From JBFWYO01 sp050186335 (GTDB taxonomy: Bacteria; Pseudomonadota; Alphaproteobacteria; Bin65), in assembly GCA_050186335.1 (NCBI GenBank), contig JBFWYO010000071.1:1-25264 (forward strand): a stretch of DNA of 25,264 bases. Direction: 5' to 3'. Position 1 is the first letter of the stretch; every line of letters starts with the position of its first letter. The notes under the pieces are model-generated. The model worked only from the letters and a program-made list of their open reading frames with translations. It was not told the origin of the DNA and ran no database searches. A program made the translations under genes and the position numbers. Positions 17,706-24,604 of this stretch are shown here, in pieces.

Positions 17706-18326
17706 ATGGAGCCCAACCAAAGCGCCAAACGCCACGCGCCCGCCGCCGACCGCAACCGCGCGCCGATCCTGAGCGCGCTGCGCCGGCATCTGCCCGAACG
17801 CGGCGACGTGCTCGAGATCGCCAGCGGCACCGGGCAGCACGCGGTGTTCTGCGCGACCTATCTGCCCGAGCGGATCTGGCAGCCGAGCGATCCGGACCCC
17901 GCCAATCGCGACAGCATCGCCGCCTGGGCAACCGAGGCGGGCCTGCACAACATGCGCGCGCCGCTGGCGCTCGACGCCACCGACGCGGCCTGGAAGCTGC
18001 CGCGGCTGCTCGATGTCCGCGTCGTGGTGTGCATCAACATGATCCACATCTCACCCTGGGCCGCCGCCGAAGGGCTGATACGCAACGCCGCGCACAAGCT
18101 GCCGAAGGACGGCGTGCTGTTCCTGTATGGACCCTACAAGCGCGGCGGCCAACATACGGCACCGTCGAACGAAGCGTTCGATGCCAGCCTGCGCGAGCGC
18201 AATCCGGCGTGGGGCGTGCGCGATCTCGACGACGTGACCGCGCTGGCCGCAGGACACGGATTTACGCGCGTCGACGTGATCGACATGCCGGCGAACAATC
18301 TGTCGGTCGTGTTCCGGCGTGCCTGA
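17706..18326 (+). CDS. DUF938 SAM-dependent methyltransferase-like protein
   Basis: A 206-residue class I methyltransferase fold. The SAM-binding motif I is VLEIASGTGQHAVFCA (about 35-50), followed by WQPSDPDP, a motif-II-like VVVCINMIHISPW, and LFLYGPYKRGG. The PAADRNRAPIL opening is typical of DUF938. The family's substrate is not established. ATG 17706 fits the usual length before that block; in-frame ATGs at 17694 and 17697 are alternatives and none has a good Shine-Dalgarno. It is the only plus-strand gene inside a minus-strand cluster. It converges on the S4 gene with a 9-bp gap and diverges from fdxA. Confidence 0.88.
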   Translation: MEPNQSAKRHAPAADRNRAPILSALRRHLPERGDVLEIASGTGQHAVFCATYLPERIWQPSDPDPANRDSIAAWATEAGLHNMRAPLALDATDAAWKLPRLLDVRVVVCINMIHISPWAAAEGLIRNAAHKLPKDGVLFLYGPYKRGGQHTAPSNEAFDASLRERNPAWGVRDLDDVTALAAGHGFTRVDVIDMPANNLSVVFRRA

Positions 18327-18335
18327 GATCAGCGC

Positions 18336-18743
18336 TCAATCGTTCGATTTCAGGCGCGCGATCGCACGCCGATCGGCCTTGGTCGGCCGGCCCGCGCCGG
18401 GGTCGCGCCGCGCCGGGGCAGCCGGCGCCCGGACATGCGGCTGCTGGGAAATCGGCGACAGATCTTCGTACAGGGACGCCGCCTCGACCGCCGGTCCGCG
18501 CCGTTCGCCCAGCCTGCGGATGCGCACCACGCGAATGTAGGGACCTTGCGGAAAGGTCAGCACGTCGTCCACGCGCACGGCGAAATGCGCTTTGGCGATG
18601 AGCTGCTTGTTGACCCGCACCCGGCCGGTCTCGACCAGCTTGCTCGCCAAGGTGCGGCTCTTGCAGAAACGCGCGTACCACAGGAACTTGTCGAGCCGCA
18701 GCGTGGCCGCGGCGGGCGGCGCGGGCGCGACGGTCTCGGTCAC
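18336..18743 (-). CDS. S4-domain RNA-binding protein (Hsp15/HslR-like, GTG start)
   Basis: A 135-residue protein with an S4 domain at about 15-75 (RLDKFLWYARFCKSRTLASKLVETGRVRVNKQ pattern, then VDDVLTF), a short bridging segment, and a basic, Pro/Ala/Arg-rich tail ending in ADRRAIARLKSND. Hsp15 (HslR) binds stalled 50S subunits carrying nascent peptidyl-tRNA and is heat-induced in E. coli; the same role here is inference. GTG 18743 is the start; GAGG lies about 8 nt upstream, and the gene begins 10 bp after the helicase stop, so the two are almost certainly one operon. The tail resembles other alphaproteobacterial members. Confidence 0.9.
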   Translation of the reverse strand: MTETVAPAPPAAATLRLDKFLWYARFCKSRTLASKLVETGRVRVNKQLIAKAHFAVRVDDVLTFPQGPYIRVVRIRRLGERRGPAVEAASLYEDLSPISQQPHVRAPAAPARRDPGAGRPTKADRRAIARLKSND

Positions 18744-18753
18744 CGGCGGCGCC

Positions 18754-21249
18754 TCATTTGGTGAAATTCATCTGCCGCAGCACGGCGAACGGCGAGCAGG
18801 GATGAATGCGCGGACGCGTCTGGCGCTTCTTCCAGGCCGGGGCCGGTACCGACGGTCGTGCCGAAAACGCGCCGCCCGCCTCGTCAGCCGTGAAGCGGTA
18901 GCCGAGCGCTTTCATGATGGTGCGGAACTGTTCCGGCGTGGCGCCGACGGTTTGCAGCAGTTGCGGGGTCGGCGCGAATGCGCCCTGGGCGCCCAGTTTG
19001 CGCGCCTCGGCGACCAATCTTTCGGCGCGATCGAATTTCACCGCGAGCGCGCCGCAGCGCAGAAAGCCGAGCGCGGCGCAGGTCGCGCTGTCCATCCCCG
19101 CCGGCACCGGCGCCACGCCCTTGCGTCCGTCGAGGTTCGACGCGCTGGCGCCGGTAAACACCGACCACAGCAGCGCGCGCAATCGCACCATCGGCGGCGT
19201 CGCCAACTGCGGCACGAACACGCCGTGCGCGCCGATGCGGACCCCGCGCTTGGCGAGCGCCTTGCGCTGGACGCCATCGAGCGATGCCAGCAACGATTCG
19301 ACCTGACGGCGGGTCACCGAGCCGAGGCTTTCGCGCAACTGAAACACGAGACCGCGCGCGGCACCCTTGAGCGCCGGCACGGCGTCCTCGTCGAGCGTCG
19401 CGAAACGTTGCGCCAGATCGCGGCGCAGCCAGGCCTCGAGCCGCAACTTCACGCGCTCGCGATACTCGCCCTCGAGCAGATCGGTCGGCAGCACATCGAC
19501 TTGCGGCGTCAGCGGATGAGCCCCGGCCGCCAGGCGCGCGATCGGCTCGCCGTGCCAAAGAAGCGACCCCCCATCCGGCGCCAGCGCGAACTGCGCATCG
19601 GGTGCCGCGGCCAGGGCGGTGACCTTGTCCTCGACCGACCGGCGCAAGGCGCGCAGCGCGGCGGCACGAATGGCGGGCGCATCGTCGCGACCGATCGACG
19701 CGTCGGCGACGAAGCGGAACCCGTGCAGCCGGCCGACATGCTCGCCCTCGACCAGCACGTCGCCGCGGGCATTGACCGCGCCCTGCAGATCGTCCTGGTC
19801 GCGCATGCGGCGCACCAACGCGGCGGCGCGCCGATCGACGAAGCGCTGGGTCAACCGCTCGTGCAGGGCATCGGACAGCTTGTCTTCGATCTGTCGCGTG
19901 CGTTCCTGCCAGGCCGGCGCGTCGTCGAGCCACTGCTGATGATGCGAGACGTAGGTCCAGGTGCGGATATCCGCGATGCGGCCCATCAGCGCGCCGAGAT
20001 CGCCGTCGGTACGGTCCAGCCGTTCGACGTGCCGCGCCAGCCAATCGTTATCGATGCGGCCCTTGGGACGACTGAGGTCGGCAAAGATGCGGGCGATCAG
20101 CCGCGCGTGGCTGTCGCCCAGCAGCTTGCGGAAATCCGGAATCTGGCAGACCTGCCACAGCAGTTCGACCGCGGCCGGCCGGGTCGCCTGCGCGCGCACC
20201 GCCTCGTCGCGCGCCAGCAGCGACAGGGCGCGGTGATCCTCGGCTTCGCGCGCGGACATCAGCAGCGGCGACGGCGGCGGCAGGGTGAGCGAGCGCATCA
20301 GCGCATCCAGATTGGCGAAATCGGGTTCGGGATTGCGCCAGTAGATGGCTTTGACGAGCGGAAACCGGTGGTTTTCGACCGCGTCGATCAAGTCCGGCGT
20401 CAGCGGCGGCAGGCCGGCGGTGGTGCCGAACGTGCCGTCGTTCATGTGCCGGCCGGCGCGGCCGGCAATCTGGCCGATCTCGTTGGCCGCCAGCGGCCGG
20501 TTGAAGCGGCCGTCGAATTTCGACAGGCGCGCGAAGGCGACATGGTTGATATCCATGTTCAACCCCATGCCGATCGCGTCGGTCGCCACCAGATAATCGA
20601 CCTCGCCGGCCTGATACATCGCGACCTGCGCGTTGCGCGTGCGCGGACTCAGCGCGCCGAGTACGACCGCCGTACCGCCGCGGCGCCGGCGCATCAATTC
20701 GGCGATGCCGTAGACCTCGGCGGCGGAAAATCCGATCACCGCCGAGCGCGACGGCAGACGCGTGATCTTCTTCGGACCCGCATAGGTAAGACGCGACAGG
20801 CGCGGCCGTTCGACGATTTCGGCCTCGGGCACCAGGCGGCGCAGCAGCGGACGGATCGTGTCGGCGCCGATCAGCACGGTTTCGAGACGGCCGCGCGCGT
20901 GCAGCATGCGATTGGTGAAAATGTGGCCGCGTTCCGGATCGGCGGCGAGCTGGATTTCGTCGACGCCGACGAAATCGACATCCATGTCGGTCGGCATCGA
21001 TTCGACCGTGCACAGGAAATAGCTGGCGTGCGGCGGCAGGATTTTTTCTTCGCCGGTGATCAGCGCGACCGCATGCGCGCCCTTGGCGGCCACCGCGCGA
21101 TCGTAGTTTTCGCGCGCCAGCAGACGCAGCGGGAAACCCATGATGCCGCTCGAATAGGCGAGCAGACGCTCCATGGCAAAATGGGTTTTGCCGGTGTTGG
21201 TCGGGCCCAAGATGGCCGTCACGCGCGAGGGGGGATTCGCCCGATCCAT
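18754..21249 (-). CDS. SUV3-like DEAD/DExH RNA helicase
   Basis: A superfamily 2 helicase of 831 residues. Walker A is GPTNTGKT (15-22), motif II is DEIQ (97-100), motif V is VATDAIGMGLNMDI (221-234), and motif VI is QIAGRAGR (260-267). DEIQ plus this compact spacing is characteristic of the SUV3 branch, which in mitochondria works with an exoribonuclease in RNA decay. The C-terminal 550 residues are helical, with a basic and Pro-rich end, and contain no further recognisable nuclease motif. Bacterial members are widespread in alphaproteobacteria but poorly characterised. ATG 21247-21249 has no clear Shine-Dalgarno; a TTGTCA / GATGTT pair close upstream could give an almost leaderless transcript. 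The long plus-strand frame opposite is a shadow. Confidence 0.93.
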   Translation of the reverse strand: MDRANPPSRVTAILGPTNTGKTHFAMERLLAYSSGIMGFPLRLLARENYDRAVAAKGAHAVALITGEEKILPPHASYFLCTVESMPTDMDVDFVGVDEIQLAADPERGHIFTNRMLHARGRLETVLIGADTIRPLLRRLVPEAEIVERPRLSRLTYAGPKKITRLPSRSAVIGFSAAEVYGIAELMRRRRGGTAVVLGALSPRTRNAQVAMYQAGEVDYLVATDAIGMGLNMDINHVAFARLSKFDGRFNRPLAANEIGQIAGRAGRHMNDGTFGTTAGLPPLTPDLIDAVENHRFPLVKAIYWRNPEPDFANLDALMRSLTLPPPSPLLMSAREAEDHRALSLLARDEAVRAQATRPAAVELLWQVCQIPDFRKLLGDSHARLIARIFADLSRPKGRIDNDWLARHVERLDRTDGDLGALMGRIADIRTWTYVSHHQQWLDDAPAWQERTRQIEDKLSDALHERLTQRFVDRRAAALVRRMRDQDDLQGAVNARGDVLVEGEHVGRLHGFRFVADASIGRDDAPAIRAAALRALRRSVEDKVTALAAAPDAQFALAPDGGSLLWHGEPIARLAAGAHPLTPQVDVLPTDLLEGEYRERVKLRLEAWLRRDLAQRFATLDEDAVPALKGAARGLVFQLRESLGSVTRRQVESLLASLDGVQRKALAKRGVRIGAHGVFVPQLATPPMVRLRALLWSVFTGASASNLDGRKGVAPVPAGMDSATCAALGFLRCGALAVKFDRAERLVAEARKLGAQGAFAPTPQLLQTVGATPEQFRTIMKALGYRFTADEAGGAFSARPSVPAPAWKKRQTRPRIHPCSPFAVLRQMNFTK

Positions 21250-21347
21250 ATCGCTAACATCGAGCGAGGTTCGACGTTTGACAAGAGGGATTGTGGTCGC
21301 GCCGCCGGAGCGCTCAAAATCTGGGCCCCGCGGCCGCCGGACCGCCG

Positions 21348-22058
21348 CTACTGCGCGGCCATGGCGGCGCCGAGAATCGGCCCGTGGTCGACGCTCTGGA
21401 CGACCAGGGCGGCGCCGTAGCGAATGACCCCATCGGTACCCTTCAGGGACAGGCTGAGCGTCAGCTCATTGCCGTCATAGGCGCTGACGCGCGAGATTTC
21501 GCGCACGACGTTATGCTGGATGAGTTTGCGCCCGGCATTCTCGCCGCGCTGGATTTCCGTCGAATGCTGCTTGTCGAACAGGAACAGCCAGACATCGCCG
21601 CGCGCCGTCGCGGCTGCGGCGATCTTGCCCTGGGCCTTGCCTTCCATGCGCGTCAATTCGACCTTGAGCGCGGCGGCATTGCTTTTCAGCTGCGTCCTGA
21701 TCAGCTTGTCGATCGCCGAGCGGTTCGATCCGACTTCGTGCGCACGCCCGCCGACGACGATTTCCGGCGTATAGACATAGGATTGGCGCAGGCTGATCTT
21801 GTAGGCGCGTTGCCGCCGCGTCGCGCCGGTGGTAGCGAACGGGTCTTTCCAACCCATATAGTCCCAATAATCGACGTGAAACGACAGGGCGATCACATCG
21901 CGCCGCTTCGCCAGCTCGCCCAGATAGGCGTCGGCCGGCGGACAGGAACTGCAGCCCTGCGACGTGTAGAGTTCGACCACCACCGGCGCGTCGGCGGCGG
22001 CCGCGCCCGCCACCGCCGTGATCGACGCTGCAAAAAGTGCCAAAATGCTCGATTTCAT
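21348..22058 (-). CDS. DUF1223 exported thioredoxin-like protein
   Basis: A 236-residue protein with a signal peptide (KSSILALFAASITAVAGAAAADA, about 1-24) and a DUF1223 domain that starts VVVELYTSQGCSSCPPADAYL. Cys36 and Cys39 form a CSSC motif in the position of a thioredoxin active site; VDYWDYMGWKDPFA and TPEIVVGG are further family blocks. It is probably a periplasmic redox protein, but the substrate is unknown. ATG 22058 is selected because it gives the signal peptide; an upstream TTG at 22094 would add a non-signal extension. DUF1223 genes commonly lie beside acnA in alphaproteobacteria; here acnA is 2.5 kb away. It is divergent from the secreted unknown at 22191. Confidence 0.9.
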   Translation of the reverse strand: MKSSILALFAASITAVAGAAAADAPVVVELYTSQGCSSCPPADAYLGELAKRRDVIALSFHVDYWDYMGWKDPFATTGATRRQRAYKISLRQSYVYTPEIVVGGRAHEVGSNRSAIDKLIRTQLKSNAAALKVELTRMEGKAQGKIAAAATARGDVWLFLFDKQHSTEIQRGENAGRKLIQHNVVREISRVSAYDGNELTLSLSLKGTDGVIRYGAALVVQSVDHGPILGAAMAAQ

Positions 22059-22128
22059 CGCGGCAGGATAGAAAGCGGGTACATCAATCGCCAATCACTT
22101 CGTAGTGAAACCGCGCGTGAGGCAGGAC

Positions 22129-22156
22129 TGGACCGCGCCGCGCGGGTTCGTACATC
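22129..22156 (+). promoter_or_regulatory. Possible promoter of the secreted 184-aa protein gene
   Basis: TGGACC (22129-22134), 16-bp spacer, TACATC (22151-22156), with the start near 22163, about 28 nt before ATG 22191. Both elements are only partial matches, so this is tentative. Confidence 0.3.
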
Positions 22157-22190
22157 ATGCGCCGGAAGCCCCGGGTGGGGGAGGGATTTT

Positions 22191-22745
22191 ATGGCGATTT
22201 TCGCGCGATTTGTCGTGCTCACGTTGGGTCTCATGGCTTTCTTGCCGTGCGGCTTCGCGAACGCACAAAGTTCGGCGGTTCAAGCCGGCTGGCAGAGTTT
22301 TCGCCTGGACGCCGACGGGTTCGCGATCGACCGGCCGGGCACATTGGTGGCGGTGACGCCCGAAGCCGGGCGCGACGAAATCGCCATTCACGCCGAATGG
22401 CGCGTGCCGGAGAATCGCGGCACGTTTTACTTGGCGACATTTCCGCCGCTGGTCGGCAGCCGCACCTTGAAGCAGTGGGCCGACGACGCCGCGACCGAAC
22501 AGGGGCCGGCGCCGGTGCGCCAGACGACATTGCCGCGCGATGTGCCGGCGGTCGTTTGGTCATGGCTGGAAGCCGGCTATTACGAACGGCGCGTCGCCGT
22601 GCACAGCGGGCGTTCCGGCCGCGTCATCGCGCTGCTGTACGCGATGGAAACCAACGCCAAGACGCTCGACGCGGCCGAACGGGAATTCAAGAACGAAATC
22701 GATTTGCAGGACCGGATGGCGGCGACCATCCGGCTGGCGAAATAG
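22191..22745 (+). CDS. Exported protein of unknown function
   Basis: A 184-residue product with a clear signal peptide (FARFVVLTLGLMAFLPCGFANA, cleavage near residue 25). The mature part alternates short predicted strands and loops (FRLDADGFAIDRPG, DEIAIHAEWRVPE, GTFYLATFPP, AVVWSWLEAGYYERRVAVHSG, GRVIALLYAMET) and ends in a charged helix. No catalytic motif or cysteine pair is visible in the mature region. The layout faintly recalls small PsbP/DUF1795-like domains, but I would not assign that. ATG 22191 follows a very strong GGGGGAGGG. It is divergent from DUF1223 and convergent with the nitroreductase (20-bp gap, no terminator). Confidence 0.85.
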   Translation: MAIFARFVVLTLGLMAFLPCGFANAQSSAVQAGWQSFRLDADGFAIDRPGTLVAVTPEAGRDEIAIHAEWRVPENRGTFYLATFPPLVGSRTLKQWADDAATEQGPAPVRQTTLPRDVPAVVWSWLEAGYYERRVAVHSGRSGRVIALLYAMETNAKTLDAAEREFKNEIDLQDRMAATIRLAK

Positions 22746-22765
22746 CGGGCGAAACTTCGCGCGCC

Positions 22766-23458
22766 TCAGAAGCCGACGAACTTGGCGAATTTTTCGCACG
22801 GCTCGCGCTCGGTTGTCAGCGTGTTGATCTTGTCGCTCTTGTCCTCGTAGCCGAGCGACATGCCGCACGCGAGGATCTCGGTGTCGGGAATGCCGACCGC
22901 CTGCGCCACCGTTTTCGGATATTCGACCCATGCCGCCTGCGGGCAGGTATCCAGGCCCTGGCCGCGCGCGGCGATCATGACATTCTGCAGGAACATGCCC
23001 AGGTCCATGTAGCTGCCGAGCTCGAGGTCGCGGTCGAGGGTAAAGAATAGCCCCACCGGCGCGCCGAAAAACCGGTAGTTGCGCGCGAAGTAGCTCCACA
23101 TCGCGGCCTTATCTGCCTTGCCAATGCCGAGAATGGCGTACAGATCGAACCCGACCTTGCGCCGCCGGCCGATATAGGGCTCGCGCCACTTTTTCGGGTA
23201 ATACGCTATTTCCGGATCGGCCGGCCCCGCCTCCCTGCGCTTGAGCACCGCGTCGGTGACTTTCTCGCGCGCGGCGCCGGTCAGCACGTAGACGTTCCAC
23301 GGCTGGATATTGGTGCCCGACGGCGCGCGCGCGGCGACATTCAGAACGTGCCTGACGGTTTCCAGCGGCACCGGATCCGGCTTGAACGCGCGCACCGAAC
23401 GGCGCGTGACGATCGCTTCGTCGACGCTCATGCGGCTGTGCAGGGCCTGGACATTCAT
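22766..23458 (-). CDS. Nitroreductase-family FMN oxidoreductase
   Basis: A 230-residue flavoenzyme that should reduce nitro, quinone or related substrates with NAD(P)H. FMN-binding blocks are in order: RRSVRAFKPDPVP (Arg19, Ser21 and Arg23 contact the FMN phosphate), NVAARAPSGTNIQPWNVYVLTG, SYMDLGMFLQNVMIAARGQGLDTCPQAAW, and the C-terminal ILACGMSLGYEDK. The central lid has an unusually Tyr/Lys/Arg-rich stretch (AYYPKKWREPYIGRRRKVGF). That matches the branch often annotated simply as nitroreductase rather than NfsA or NfsB. ATG 23458 has AGAGG upstream; Met10 is an alternative. The substrate is unknown. A promoter candidate lies at 23511-23538. Confidence 0.92.
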   Translation of the reverse strand: MNVQALHSRMSVDEAIVTRRSVRAFKPDPVPLETVRHVLNVAARAPSGTNIQPWNVYVLTGAAREKVTDAVLKRREAGPADPEIAYYPKKWREPYIGRRRKVGFDLYAILGIGKADKAAMWSYFARNYRFFGAPVGLFFTLDRDLELGSYMDLGMFLQNVMIAARGQGLDTCPQAAWVEYPKTVAQAVGIPDTEILACGMSLGYEDKSDKINTLTTEREPCEKFAKFVGF

Positions 23459-23510
23459 GGGCTTGCCTCTTGATCGTGCGGTGCGGCTGGAGCCTGACGC
23501 GGGTCGGCAG

Positions 23511-23538
23511 AAGATGCTACGGTCGCCGTCGGTGTCAA
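23511..23538 (-). promoter_or_regulatory. Possible promoter of the nitroreductase gene
   Basis: On the minus strand a perfect TTGACA (23538-23533) is followed after 16 bp by CATCTT (23516-23511). The start would be near 23504, about 46 nt ahead of the ATG. The -10 is a poor match. Confidence 0.4.
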
Positions 23539-23576
23539 GGCGACGTCGATGAAATACGGGATCGGAGGGGCGCGCG

Positions 23577-24008
23577 ATGGGCATGGGTATGGGTATCGCC
23601 GGCCTGGTGCTGGCGATCGTGGCGATTTTCATTCCGCTGGTGGCGCTGTACGTCGTCTGGGTGAGCCTGATTTTCACCGCCATTGCGGCGTTCGCCGGCG
23701 ACAAGCCGTTCTCGATCGCGTCGTGGTGCGTCAACCTGGTCAACCTGGTGCTGCTCAGCCCGATCACCTTGGCGATCTTGGTCGGCGGTCCGGCTTCCGA
23801 CGGCACGATAAGGGGTCCGAGCATTTTTCTGGCCTTTGTGACGGTCGTACTGTTCGTGCTGGTGATCGTCGGCTGGTTCGTCGGCCGCAAGCGGGTCGCG
23901 GCGACAGTGCCGTTCCAGATGCAGCCGCCGCCCGCGGCACCGCCGCAACAAGCGCCGAGCTTGCCGCCCACCGCGCCGCCGACCACCCCGCCGGGGGGAC
24001 AGGCTTAG
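23577..24008 (+). CDS. Small membrane protein with Pro-rich tail
   Basis: A 143-residue protein of unknown function. The N-terminus repeats Met-Gly (MGMGMG), then there are three hydrophobic segments: about 7-40 (long, possibly two helices), 48-68 and 83-102. A short basic turn (GRKRV) is followed by a disordered tail of Pro, Ala, Gln and Thr (about 110-143), which by the positive-inside rule should be cytoplasmic. ATG 23577 has a strong GGAGG about 8 nt upstream. It is divergent from the nitroreductase and converges on the next membrane protein with a 28-bp gap. No homologous domain is recognised. Confidence 0.82.
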   Translation: MGMGMGIAGLVLAIVAIFIPLVALYVVWVSLIFTAIAAFAGDKPFSIASWCVNLVNLVLLSPITLAILVGGPASDGTIRGPSIFLAFVTVVLFVLVIVGWFVGRKRVAATVPFQMQPPPAAPPQQAPSLPPTAPPTTPPGGQA

Positions 24009-24036
24009 CGGCGCTTCGATTCGCGCCTTCGACGCT

Positions 24037-24567
24037 TCAGGCTTTGGCGGGCATCGCCTTCGCGGCGGCGTAGCCGAAGCTGGCTCCCATGGCGGCCTGC
24101 CAGATCACGAACAGCGGCATCAACAGCACCCATGGCTTGTCGTCGAAACGCGCGGCGAGCAGCATGCCGAGCACCGTGCCCATGATGATGGTCAGCGCGA
24201 CCCAACGCGGGTTCCGATAGAACGCAAACAACAGGGCCCCGCCGACTACCATGAGCGTGGCACCGACGAAACCGCCGAACAGACCGACCAGCAGGAGATT
24301 ATTGACGTCGTTGGCGATGCGCACCGACAGCCAATAGGCCGCGATCCAGGCAATGCCGACGCAAACCGCGAACAGGCCCCAGTTCAGCGCGGTCGCCTGC
24401 CCGCGACGCCACAACCAGAACCCGAGCACTGCGCCGAGTACGGTGCCGGGCACCGCGAAGCCGACCGCGATGCCGCCCAGCTGATACAGCAGCGTCACAT
24501 GCGTGACCATGCCCGACAGCCAGCCCAGGCCACCCGCCTGCAGCATCGCGCGCCGATCGTCGGTCAT
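24037..24567 (-). CDS. Polytopic membrane protein of unknown function
   Basis: A 176-residue product with about five hydrophobic segments (LGGIAVGFAVPGTVLGAVLGFWLW; ALNWGLFAVCVGIAWIAAYWL; LLLVGLFGGFVGATLMVVGGALLFAF; WVALTIIMGTVLGMLLAA; WVLLMPLFVIWQAAMGASFGYAAA). Short polar loops contain RRRGQ and RIANDVNN. Small-residue helix faces (GxxxG, AxxxA) suggest tight packing. No transporter signature is visible. ATG 24567 is chosen because it lies at the start of the hydrophobic protein, with GGGGCGGGG upstream; the longer upstream frame is read from the acnA 3' end. It begins 37 bp after the acnA stop on the same strand, so co-transcription with acnA is likely. Confidence 0.82.
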   Translation of the reverse strand: MTDDRRAMLQAGGLGWLSGMVTHVTLLYQLGGIAVGFAVPGTVLGAVLGFWLWRRGQATALNWGLFAVCVGIAWIAAYWLSVRIANDVNNLLLVGLFGGFVGATLMVVGGALLFAFYRNPRWVALTIIMGTVLGMLLAARFDDKPWVLLMPLFVIWQAAMGASFGYAAAKAMPAKA

Positions 24568-24604
24568 CGCCCCGCCCCCATGCTCGCACCGAAATGCGTA
24601 CAGG

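Noticed and set aside
18592..21420. Plus-strand open frame of 942 codons opposite the helicase
   Set aside because: The minus-strand frame has all SUV3 motifs; the plus frame is low-complexity Arg/Ala/Gln sequence.
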